Source of the DNA: an uncultured Hyphomicrobiales bacterium
GTDB lineage: Bacteria > Pseudomonadota > Alphaproteobacteria > Rhizobiales > Beijerinckiaceae
Length of the DNA: 64,000 nt
Reading direction: 5' to 3'
NCBI GenBank assembly: GCA_903847605.1
Contig: CAINED010000076.1
Span: forward strand, 124,001 to 188,000
Positions within the stretch are counted from its first letter, which is position 1. Each line of letters begins with the position of its first letter. Position numbers and translations under genes: made by a program. The notes below the pieces were generated by a model. That model was not told where the DNA came from and did not search any database. It saw only the letters and a program-made list of their open reading frames with translations. Positions 1-7,640 of this stretch are shown here, piece after piece.

Positions 1-640
1 TGAGAATGCGCAGGAGTTCGTCGATATCGGCGCCATCGGGAATTGCGGGATGTGCGCCGTAGCCCGAGGCCTCGCCGGGCTTTAGGCCGATCTGCGCAAA
101 CACGGATTTCGTCTCGACGGCGACGCCGGGATTGACGAGCACAACGGGCAGAGGCGGCAGCCGCAGCAGCGGGCCCAGTTGCTCGCCCCGACCGCGCATC
201 ACGCGCGCGCGCTTTTCGAGACACACGGGCACGTCGGAGCCGGTGGCGGCAGCTGCTTTCATCACGCGCGGATCGTGCAGATCGAGCCCGTTGGCCTGCG
301 CCAGCAGTCTCAAGGCCGCCGCAGCATCCGAGGAGCCGCCGCCGATGCCGGCGGCCACGGGCAGATGTTTGGCGAGCGTGAATGAGCCAGAATGCAAATC
401 GGGCATTTCGGCGCGAAGATGCCGGGCCGCTTTCAGGACGAGGTTTTCGGCGAGCGGACCAGCGGTGTCGGCGCGCGGCCCGGTTACAGAGAGGCCCTCT
501 TCCACGCCGGGCGACAGCTTCAGAACATCGCCGAAGCATGTGAAGGCGACGAGGCTTTCGAGATCGTGAAAGCCGTCGTCGCGTCGGCCCAGAATATGCA
601 GTGTCAGATTGACCTTGGCCGGCGCGCGCTCGATCGGCAT
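1..640 (-). CDS. ispE: 4-diphosphocytidyl-2-C-methyl-D-erythritol kinase, 3' part cut by window edge
   Basis: Cytoplasmic GHMP-family kinase that phosphorylates the 2-hydroxyl of CDP-methylerythritol in the non-mevalonate (MEP) isoprenoid pathway. Reading the minus strand from ATG at 640 gives an open frame that runs off the window edge, about 213 codons. The N-terminus ([18 protein letters not shown]) has the AKVNL substrate-binding motif of IspE, and around residues 94-108 there is the glycine-rich ATP loop [15 protein letters not shown] typical of GHMP kinases. The full family length is about 290 residues, so roughly the last quarter lies outside the window. It follows the TPR gene with a gap of about 20 bases, suggesting co-transcription. 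Identification is firm; only the missing C-terminus is unseen. Confidence 0.93.
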   Translation of the reverse strand, partial: MPIERAPAKVNLTLHILGRRDDGFHDLESLVAFTCFGDVLKLSPGVEEGLSVTGPRADTAGPLAENLVLKAARHLRAEMPDLHSGSFTLAKHLPVAAGIGGGSSDAAAALRLLAQANGLDLHDPRVMKAAAATGSDVPVCLEKRARVMRGRGEQLGPLLRLPPLPVVLVNPGVAVETKSVFAQIGLKPGEASGYGAHPAIPDGADIDELLRIL

Positions 641-661
641 GGGATCACCGGCACGGCGCGA

Positions 662-2458
662 TCAGCCGCCGTCCTTCTTGCCTTCGGCCTCGGGCGCATC
701 GGCGGGTTTGGCAGGCGGCTGCGTTTCCGCATTCTTCTTCTCGGCTTCCTGCCGTTCGACCGCGTCGAGACCGAGTTCGATCTTCTTGAGAATGCGCGGC
801 AGATCGTCTTCTTCCGGCTTCAGGTCGCGCGCATGATTCCACTGGAATCCCGCCTCGAGCGTGCGCCCGACCTTCCAGTAGACATCGCCAAGGTGATCGT
901 TGATCGTCGGATCGGCGGGACGCAATTCCACGGCGCGCTCGAGTTCGCGCAGGGCTTCGTCATATTTGCCGAGCTTGTAATAGGCCCAGCCGAGACTGTC
1001 GACGATATAGCCGTCGGTCGGGCGCAGTTCGACCGCCTTGCGCAGCATGCGGAAAGCTTCGTCGAGATTTTCGCCGCGATCGACCCAGGTGTAGCCGAGA
1101 TAGTTCAGCACGCTCGGTTGATCGGGGAATAGTTCGAGCGCTTTCTTGAAGTCGGCTTCCGCGAGAGGCCATTTCTTCATGCGCTCGTAGGTGACGCCGC
1201 GATAATAAAACGTCGACCAGCTTCCACGGTCGTTCTTCGGCGAGAGGTCCAGCACCTTCGTGTAATATTCCGCCGCGCGCTCGTAGGACTTGCGCGAGCG
1301 ATGCAGATTGCCCAGCGCCAGCAGCGCTTCGGGATCTTCCGGCCGCGATTTCAGAATGCTTTCCAGATGCGCCTGCGCATCGTCCTTGCGTTCCAGCGTT
1401 TCGAGCGTGAGGCCGATTTGCAGATCGGCGTTCGGACGCAGCGGCGACGTTTTCGGCATCAGATCGTAAACGTCGATGGCGCGCTCGTATTGCTTGAGCC
1501 GGTCGTAGATGTCGGCAAGGCTCACGATGGCCAGCGGATGATCGGGCCGCAGATAGATCGCGAGCCGCAGATAGATCATCGGCACGAGTTCCTGCCCGCG
1601 CCGCGGGTTGGCCGAGCCGAGGCCATAAAGCACTTCCGCCGATCCCTCGACGGCGTCGCCGACGGTGGCCGGCAGCGGCTTGCCGTCGTTCAGCGTTTTC
1701 ATGGCGGCGACCACGAGCGGATGACGCGGCAGCAGCGCGTCGAACGCCTTGTAGGCTTCGAGCGCCTTGTCGCGCTCGCCACGGCGGCCGTTGAGGCTTG
1801 CAAAGGCTTCGACGAGACGCAGCGTATTCTTGTCGGATTCGTAGGCCGCCTGCATGCGCTTGATCGCTTCGTCGGGCCTGCCAGCGACATCGTTGATCAG
1901 CGCGCCGTGAAAATCCCGGAACAGCGCCAGCGCCTGATTGTTCAGCGTGCCGATGGTTTCGAGAGCCTTGGCGTTATTGCCCGAGCCGACCCATGTCCAG
2001 GCCATCAGCAATGTGCCCGTCACGTCGTTGGCCTGGTTCATCTTGGCGCGCGAGAGATGCGTGCGCGCGGTGGCGTATTGCCCCTGCTTGATCGCCTTCA
2101 CCGCGAGCGCGAGGCGCGCGAGGCCGTTGGTGTTTTCGCGCTTGACGATGTTCTCGGCGATGCGGAAGGCGTCCTCCATGTCGCCGTTCGACAGGGTCGC
2201 GACGAAGGCGCGGCCGGCGACTTCGACATTGCGCGGGTCGCGGCGCAGCACTTCGCGGAAATAGGTCGAGGCGGCCTGCGTATCGCTGGAGGCCCCGGCT
2301 AGAATGGCGGCAAGATAATTGCCGGTCAGCGTGTCGCCCGTTTCGACGGCAGGCGAGCGGAAGTCCGGCTCGCGGGCGCTGGCGGGGAACTGGACGAGGC
2401 AAACGGCCGCGGCGCAGATGGCGACAACGGATTTCGTCGTAAACAGGTTGAATTTCAC
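662..2458 (-). CDS. secreted/periplasmic TPR-repeat protein
   Basis: A 598-residue protein with a cleavable signal peptide (hydrophobic stretch at residues 10-22, AxA site near residue 28) followed by tetratricopeptide repeats over most of the chain. The clearest repeats are towards the C-terminus, with units such as PEALLALGNLHRSRKSYERA and TDGYIVDSLGWAYYKLGKYD. The tail is Lys/Glu/Pro/Ala-rich and probably disordered. TPR arrays mediate protein-protein contacts, so this is likely a periplasmic scaffold or assembly factor. A TPR protein beside ispE is a common alphaproteobacterial arrangement. No catalytic domain is visible and the partner is unknown. Confidence 0.85.
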   Translation of the reverse strand: MKFNLFTTKSVVAICAAAVCLVQFPASAREPDFRSPAVETGDTLTGNYLAAILAGASSDTQAASTYFREVLRRDPRNVEVAGRAFVATLSNGDMEDAFRIAENIVKRENTNGLARLALAVKAIKQGQYATARTHLSRAKMNQANDVTGTLLMAWTWVGSGNNAKALETIGTLNNQALALFRDFHGALINDVAGRPDEAIKRMQAAYESDKNTLRLVEAFASLNGRRGERDKALEAYKAFDALLPRHPLVVAAMKTLNDGKPLPATVGDAVEGSAEVLYGLGSANPRRGQELVPMIYLRLAIYLRPDHPLAIVSLADIYDRLKQYERAIDVYDLMPKTSPLRPNADLQIGLTLETLERKDDAQAHLESILKSRPEDPEALLALGNLHRSRKSYERAAEYYTKVLDLSPKNDRGSWSTFYYRGVTYERMKKWPLAEADFKKALELFPDQPSVLNYLGYTWVDRGENLDEAFRMLRKAVELRPTDGYIVDSLGWAYYKLGKYDEALRELERAVELRPADPTINDHLGDVYWKVGRTLEAGFQWNHARDLKPEEDDLPRILKKIELGLDAVERQEAEKKNAETQPPAKPADAPEAEGKKDGG

Positions 2459-2592
2459 GGGAACTCGCTCGGTTTTGCAGCCGGACCGTCGGCGGCATGC
2501 GCGTCGGAAACGCCAGAATCTCCTGCGAAGATGGCGGTTTTAGGCCTGTCCGGCAAGGGGCACAGTTTAAGTAGGGAGCGCCCAGGACCAAT

Positions 2593-2621
2593 AAAAAGGC
2601 CGGGGATCATTCTCCCCGGCC
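2593..2621 (-). terminator. rho-independent terminator of nadA
   Basis: A perfect 9-bp GC stem (2598-2606 paired with 2613-2621) with a short loop. On the minus strand it is followed directly by a run of five T. It sits just downstream of the nadA stop codon. Confidence 0.85.
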
Positions 2622-2643
2622 AACTTCCCTTGCACGACACGAC

Positions 2644-3753
2644 TTATCCCAGCGCGATCATCCGCTCGACGCTGGCGCGGGCGCGCACCGCGAGGGCCGG
2701 GTCGATCACGACTTCCTCGCGCAGATAGACGAGACTGTCCAAAATCTTGGGCAGGGTGATGCGCTTCATGTGCGGGCAGAGATTGCACGGCTTCACGAAT
2801 TCCGTGACGCCGCCGGTCTCGGCCTGCACATTGTCGGCCATGGAGCATTCGGTGACGAGAAGCACGCGGGCGGGCTTTTTCGTCTTCACATAGTCGATCA
2901 TTGCCGCCGTCGAGCCTGCGAAGTCCGACACCGCGATCACCTCGGGCGGGCATTCCGGATGGGCGATGATCTTGATCGAGGGATCGTCGGCCCTATAGCG
3001 ATTGAGTTCGTCCGCCGTAAAGCGCTCGTGCACCTCGCAGGCGCCATGCCAGGCGATGATCTTCACCTTCGTGCGCGCCGCGACATATTTCGCCAGATAC
3101 TGGTCCGGCAGGAAGATGACCGTGTCTGCGCCAAGGCTCTCGACGACTTTCACAGCGTTCGACGATGTGCAGCAGATATCGACCTCCGCCTTCACCTCGG
3201 CGGACGTGTTGACATAGGCGACGACGGGCACGCCGGGATAGGTCTTGCGCAGCAGGCGCACGTCCGCGCCCGTGATCGAAGCCGCGAGCGAGCAGCCCGC
3301 CTTCATGTCGGGGATGAGCACGGTTTTATCGGGGTTCAGCAGCTTCGAGGTTTCGGCCATGAAGTGGACGCCGCCCTGGATGATGATGTCGGCATCCGAT
3401 TTCGCCGCCAGCTTGGCGAGCTGCAGGCTGTCGCCGACGACATCGGCGACGCAATTGTAGATCTCCGGCGTCTGGTAGTTGTGCGCCAGCAGAACAGCAT
3501 TGCGCTGCTTCTTGAGGTCGTTGATCGCCTTCACGTAAGGCGCGTGGAATGGCCATTCGACCGAGGGGATGACGGCTTTCACCTTCTCGTAGAGATGGGC
3601 GGTCTCGCGTTCGACTTCCGGCGTCCAGGCGAGGTTGGGCATCGGCAAGACGCCGAACTTGCGGGCAGCCGCCGAGAGAACGGGCAGATTCACAGCGCCG
3701 GGAAGACGCGTCACGGCAAGGGGGCGTTCGGCGAGGACAGAGGCGGCTTCCAT
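2644..3753 (-). CDS. nadA: quinolinate synthase A
   Basis: A 369-residue [4Fe-4S] enzyme that condenses iminoaspartate with dihydroxyacetone phosphate to quinolinate, the committed step of de novo NAD synthesis in the cytoplasm. The family signatures are all present: VLLAHNYQ near the N-terminal third, [12 protein letters not shown], and the three cluster-cysteine regions (the CC of DICCTSSNA near residue 194, HPECPPEV near 267 and KPCNLCPHM near 322). Length fits the NadA family. nadB and nadC are not adjacent in this window. Two copies of a 22-bp operator-like palindrome lie just upstream, so the gene is probably controlled by an NAD-responsive repressor. Confidence 0.97.
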   Translation of the reverse strand: MEAASVLAERPLAVTRLPGAVNLPVLSAAARKFGVLPMPNLAWTPEVERETAHLYEKVKAVIPSVEWPFHAPYVKAINDLKKQRNAVLLAHNYQTPEIYNCVADVVGDSLQLAKLAAKSDADIIIQGGVHFMAETSKLLNPDKTVLIPDMKAGCSLAASITGADVRLLRKTYPGVPVVAYVNTSAEVKAEVDICCTSSNAVKVVESLGADTVIFLPDQYLAKYVAARTKVKIIAWHGACEVHERFTADELNRYRADDPSIKIIAHPECPPEVIAVSDFAGSTAAMIDYVKTKKPARVLLVTECSMADNVQAETGGVTEFVKPCNLCPHMKRITLPKILDSLVYLREEVVIDPALAVRARASVERMIALG

Positions 3754-3764
3754 AACCTGACTCC

Positions 3765-3786
3765 TTTTACTCTATATGAGCATAAG
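3765..3786. promoter_or_regulatory. operator-like palindrome, copy A (nadA upstream)
   Basis: A 22-bp site with core CTC-N5-GAG, 12 bases upstream of the nadA start codon. Copy B (3829-3850) is the same sequence inverted; both read tt(t/a)taCTC-N5-GAGcataag. Two matching sites upstream of an NAD-synthesis gene suggest a repressor such as NadQ, which controls nadABC in many Rhizobiales. The regulator's identity is inferred. Confidence 0.7.
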
Positions 3787-3799
3787 AGGGTCCCGAGAA

Positions 3800-3818
3800 A
3801 TCCGGCTCAAAGCCGGAT
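3800..3818. repeat. perfect short stem-loop between the nadA operators
   Basis: An 8-bp perfect inverted repeat (3800-3807 with 3811-3818) around a 3-base loop, lying between the two operator copies. The arm sequence atccggct is like that of a palindrome at about 52104-52123, so it may be a small dispersed element rather than a terminator; no T-run follows it. Confidence 0.5.
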
Positions 3819-3828
3819 GCGGTAACTA

Positions 3829-3850
3829 CTTATGCTCGTTTCGAGTATAA
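3829..3850. promoter_or_regulatory. operator-like palindrome, copy B (nadA upstream)
   Basis: Inverted copy of the site at 3765-3786, differing only in the 5-base spacer and one flanking base. An AT-rich stretch follows on its far side (3845-3856), consistent with a minus-strand promoter for nadA close to the site. Confidence 0.7.
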
Positions 3851-4039
3851 ATATAGCGCAAGTCCCCCCAAAAGAAAAGGGCGCGGCGGCTCGCGGGGGT
3901 CAACAATTCGTCGGGCCGTGTTTTCGCGCACACCCGGCTCCCTGCGGCGCGGTTGCGCTCGCGCCGTCGCATGTTAACCTTGCAGTCCCTCGCAACGCTG
4001 CGCAGATGGCTGAATTGCAAGACTTTCCGGGAGCGCCCT

Positions 4040-5137
4040 TTGAAATCCGCCCTTTTCTCGACGTGCAAATATCACGGCCCTTCGGCTGATGGCGGCTGGC
4101 CCGTCAGCGGGCGCGTCTATTCCTACGAGTCTGCCATGCATTCCATGCAGCAGAGCCTCGAGCAGTTTCGCATCGCCGACGAAGTCGGCTTCGACTGGGT
4201 GACGGTGGCCGAACATCACTTCGCGCCGTTCTCGCTGACTCCCAATCCGCTGATCATGGCCGGCGCGCTGACGCAGGTGGTGAAGCGCGCCAAGATTGCG
4301 CTGCTCGGCGCAAACATCCCGATCCTCAACCCGATCCGCGTCGCCGAGGAAATGGCGATGCTGGACACGATGAGCGGCGGGCGCGTCGTCGCGGGCATGT
4401 TGCGCGGCACCGCCAACGAATACGTCACCTACAACATCAACCCGGCGGAATCGCGCGGGCGCTTCGAAGAGGCGCTGCAACTCATCAAGATGGCCTGGAC
4501 GGAGACCGAGCCCTTCGGCTGGCAGGGCCGCTATTACGAATATCGCACCATCTCGCTCTGGCCGCGTCCGGTGCAGAAGCCGCATCCGAAAATCTACATG
4601 TCCGGCTCCTCGCCGGAGTCGGGTGAGTTTGCTGCGAAGAACCGCATCGGCCTCGGCTTCGCCGTCACAAACGTGCCGCTGGCGAAGAAGGCGCTCACCT
4701 ATTTTCGCGGCCAGGCGAAAGAGCACGGCTGGGAGCCCGAGCCCGAAGACGTGATCTATCGCCTCGGCGTGCATTGCGCGGAGACCGACGATCAGGCGCT
4801 CGAAGACTTGCAGGAAGCGACGAAAGGCGCGCCGAAGACCAGCCTCACCATGTCCAACCGCGCGCTCGAAGGCGCGATCGCATCGACAGGCTATTACGGC
4901 CGCGACATCGAGAGCCAGCGCCAGCGTCTCATGCCGAGCGACCTGAAAACGCGCATCGACAACGGGCAAATCCTGCTGGGCTCGCCTGACACCATCGTGC
5001 AGCAGATCGAGCGCATCAAGCGCGAGCTCGATTGCGGCGTGCTCGATTTCACCGTTGCGCACCAGATGGGCGCGAAGACCAACCGCTCCATCGAGCTTCT
5101 GGGCGAAAAAGTCGTGCCGCGCATCGCCAACTGGTGA
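4040..5137 (+). CDS. LLM-class flavin-dependent oxidoreductase (luciferase-like monooxygenase)
   Basis: A TIM-barrel FMN/F420-type oxidoreductase of the bacterial luciferase family, about 365 residues. The chain has typical family segments: FDWVTVAEHHF, RIAL/ANIPILNPIRVAEE, the GGRVVAGMLRGT phosphate-binding stretch and HPKIYMSGSSPES. The TTG at 4040 was chosen as start because GGGAG lies 6 bases upstream and the translated N-terminus MKSALFSTCKYHGPS begins where the family's first beta strand should. A longer frame from 3953 has no support upstream. It is followed after 27 bases by a small hydrolase-like gene and probably forms an operon with it. The substrate is unknown. Confidence 0.85.
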   Translation: MKSALFSTCKYHGPSADGGWPVSGRVYSYESAMHSMQQSLEQFRIADEVGFDWVTVAEHHFAPFSLTPNPLIMAGALTQVVKRAKIALLGANIPILNPIRVAEEMAMLDTMSGGRVVAGMLRGTANEYVTYNINPAESRGRFEEALQLIKMAWTETEPFGWQGRYYEYRTISLWPRPVQKPHPKIYMSGSSPESGEFAAKNRIGLGFAVTNVPLAKKALTYFRGQAKEHGWEPEPEDVIYRLGVHCAETDDQALEDLQEATKGAPKTSLTMSNRALEGAIASTGYYGRDIESQRQRLMPSDLKTRIDNGQILLGSPDTIVQQIERIKRELDCGVLDFTVAHQMGAKTNRSIELLGEKVVPRIANW

Positions 5138-5164
5138 GCCGCTTCAAATCTCGGAAATGCGAAA

Positions 5165-5752
5165 ATGACCGATCATATTCAATTTACGGAGAGCGGCGAA
5201 GGCGATCCTGTCGTCTGCCTCCTCGATAGCAGTGCGACTGCATTGACGGATGCGCTGTCGGAAGATTTCGCGATCCTCAGGCGTGCGCCTGAAACATTTT
5301 CGGGCGCGAACGCCGTTGCGCGCGCTGAAGCGCTTCTCGCCGTCGCGGATGCGCGCGGGCTTTCAAGCTTCGCGCTTCTCGCCCAGGGCGAGGATTGCGC
5401 GACTGCGCTGGCGGCCGCGGCGCTGCGCCCGCAGGCGATCGAAACGCTGGTGCTGATGTCGCCGCGCGCGCTCGACGAACATGGTTCGCCGCGGGATATT
5501 TCCCTCGCCGGTCTCCTCGGCAAGGTGGAAGCGCAGACGCTTGCGCTGTTCGGCACGCGCAGCGCCATCGCCTCTCCAGCGATGGGCGGACGTTACAAGC
5601 GCGCGCTCGCAAAATGCCATCTCATCTATGTTTACGATGCCGACGACATCGCGGGCGAGCGGCTCGAAGCCGTCAGCGAAGTCGTGCTCGATTTTCTCAA
5701 GCGGCGCGAAGCGTTTCTCGTCAGCAACAAGGACGGGCGCGCCCATGCCTGA
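5165..5752 (+). CDS. small alpha/beta-hydrolase-like protein without a normal nucleophile elbow
   Basis: A 195-residue protein whose spacing of strands and helices resembles the core of an alpha/beta hydrolase. The segment LLAQGEDCATALAAAALRP at about residues 71-89 sits where hydrolases carry G-x-S-x-G, and it is followed by the usual VLMSPRA strand. No serine is present at the nucleophile position (QGEDC), so it may be non-catalytic or use another residue. It follows the luciferase-like gene closely and is probably co-transcribed with it. Function is not known; the fold assignment is an inference from pattern. Confidence 0.6.
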   Translation: MTDHIQFTESGEGDPVVCLLDSSATALTDALSEDFAILRRAPETFSGANAVARAEALLAVADARGLSSFALLAQGEDCATALAAAALRPQAIETLVLMSPRALDEHGSPRDISLAGLLGKVEAQTLALFGTRSAIASPAMGGRYKRALAKCHLIYVYDADDIAGERLEAVSEVVLDFLKRREAFLVSNKDGRAHA

Positions 5753-5784
5753 GTCGAACCTTCATGTCTGCAAGGAGGACGCAC

Positions 5785-5988
5785 ATGCGTAAATTCGGTT
5801 TCGCTTTGTCGGCGTTGGTTTTCGTGACTGTCGCCACCGCGTCGACGACCATGTTCTCCGAGCCTGCCGCCGCGCAAGCGACCTGCCGCAACAAATGCAA
5901 CGACGAGGAACAGGCTTGCCTCTCGCGCACTGGCAACAAGGGACAATGCGGCAATCGCGCCAAGGAATGCGCCGCCAAGTGCAAGTGA
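5785..5988 (+). CDS. small secreted cysteine-rich protein with mirror-symmetric cysteines
   Basis: A 67-residue protein with a strong ribosome binding site (AAGGAGGAC, 5772-5780) and a signal peptide ending near PAAAQA at residue 30. The mature part is about 36 residues with six cysteines at 34, 38, 45, 55, 62 and 66. The spacing is C-x3-C-x6-C-x9-C-x6-C-x3-C, a perfect mirror pattern that suggests a disulfide-stapled helical hairpin in the periplasm. I do not recognise a named family. Length, start and signal peptide are clear, function is not. Confidence 0.75.
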   Translation: MRKFGFALSALVFVTVATASTTMFSEPAAAQATCRNKCNDEEQACLSRTGNKGQCGNRAKECAAKCK

Positions 5989-6039
5989 ACGCGGTGCAAG
6001 TGAGCGCTGTACCGGCGCCTGAACCTGTCGGCACGGATT

Positions 6040-7640
6040 CTATGCCACGATGCTGAAATCCGCCGCCGTCAGCGCGGGAATTCCCGTCAGGCTTGCGATC
6101 TGGACGCGCGCGCCCGCGCCGTTGCCGTCGATATCGAAATAAAGCGCGCCGTTCGTGTTGTTGTAAATAAAGCGCTGGTCCGTATCGGTAGCAACGCCTG
6201 TTGCATTCGAAGCGAATTGGATTGCCGCAAGTGAGCCGACGACCAGACCGCCGCCGAACAGCGAGGCGGATATTTCGATCTGGTCTTCCGCGGCAAAGTC
6301 GCGGATGCCGTCGCGGTCGGCCGCGACATTGCTCAGCACGAAGACGTCCGTCCCCGCATTGCCGAACAAGGTGTCGATACCCGCGCCGCCGATCAGCCGG
6401 TCGTTGCCGGCGTTGCCAGTCAGCGTATCCGCGCCGGCATGTCCCATCAGCGTGTCGGCGCCCGAAGCGCCGAAGATCGAATTGACGAAATCGTTGCCCT
6501 GCAAGGTCAGGCCCGTCGTCACGTTGGCGTAAAGGCGCTCGATATATTGGCCATTCGCGAGCGTATAATCGACGCTGGCGTAGACAAAGTCGAGCGCGCC
6601 ATCGGCTGAGCCCTCGTGGATGACGTCGCTGGCGTTATCGACATAATATCTGTCGTTGCCGCCGCCGCCAGTCATGTCGTCCGCGCCGCCACGGCCGTCG
6701 AGTATGTCGTCGCCGCCGCCGCCGTTGAGCGTATCGATCCCGCCATTGCCCTGGATATTGTTGGCGAGTTCGTTGCCGGTCAGCGTCAGGCCCGTCGCGC
6801 CGGCGTTACCGTAAAGGAATTCGATCGACTGCCCGGCGCCGAGCGTATAGTTGACGCTCGCATAGACGCGGTCTGTTCCCTGTGCGCCAGTCTCTGTTGT
6901 CGTATCGCCGGCATTGTCGACATAGAATCTGTCGTCGCCTGCGCCGCCGGTCATCGCATCTGCGCCGCCGCGGCCATTGATGGTGTCGTTGCCGGCGCCG
7001 CCGTTGATCAGGTTTGCGGCGTTGTTGCCGGTCAGCGTATCCGCCTGTCCCGAACCCGTGAGGTTCTCGATGCTCACGAGCGTATCCAGACCCGCGCCGA
7101 TCGTATCCTGCGCGCCGGCGAGCAGCAGGCTGACAGTTACGCCGCTCGCCGCGCCTGCGTAACTTGCGGTGTCCGTGTCGCTGCCGCCGTCGAGTCTGTC
7201 GTTCCCGGTCCCGCCGGTCAGCGTGTCGTTGCCGGCAAGCCCTTCCAGCGTGTCGTCGCCGCCGTTGCCGTTCAACGTATCGTTGCCGGACTCGCCGACG
7301 ATGCGATTGGCGGTGTCCGAACCACCGAGGATCATGCCGCTCGTCAGTCGCGCGACGAACGTCTCGATCTCCGAGGCGGACGCGAGATTGTAATTGACGT
7401 AAGCGTCGACGCGGTCTGCCGTTCCCTGGCCGGCGTTTTCTACAATCAGGTCGCTCGACTGCCATATGTAGTAACGGTCGTTGCCGAGTCCGCCGGTCAG
7501 AATGTTGACGGCGGTCGTGTCGCTGATCAGCGTATCGTCGAACGCGGAACCTATGACGTTTTCGACGCTGGAGAGCGTGTCGAAGCCCGCGCCGATTGTA
7601 TTCTGCGCCAACGAAACGATCCGCAAATCGACGGAAACTG
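6040..7640 (-). repeat. C-terminal RTX cassette, copy in RTX1
   Basis: Encodes about 530 residues colinear with the C-terminus of RTX2 (13657-15270). Shared landmarks in the same order include GLGNDRYY, ETxxARLTxGMxLGGSDTANRI, GNDRLIGGAGIDTLFGNAG, ADRDGIRDFAA and ARVQIASLTGIP. It points to duplication or swapping of the whole C-terminal half. Confidence 0.8.
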
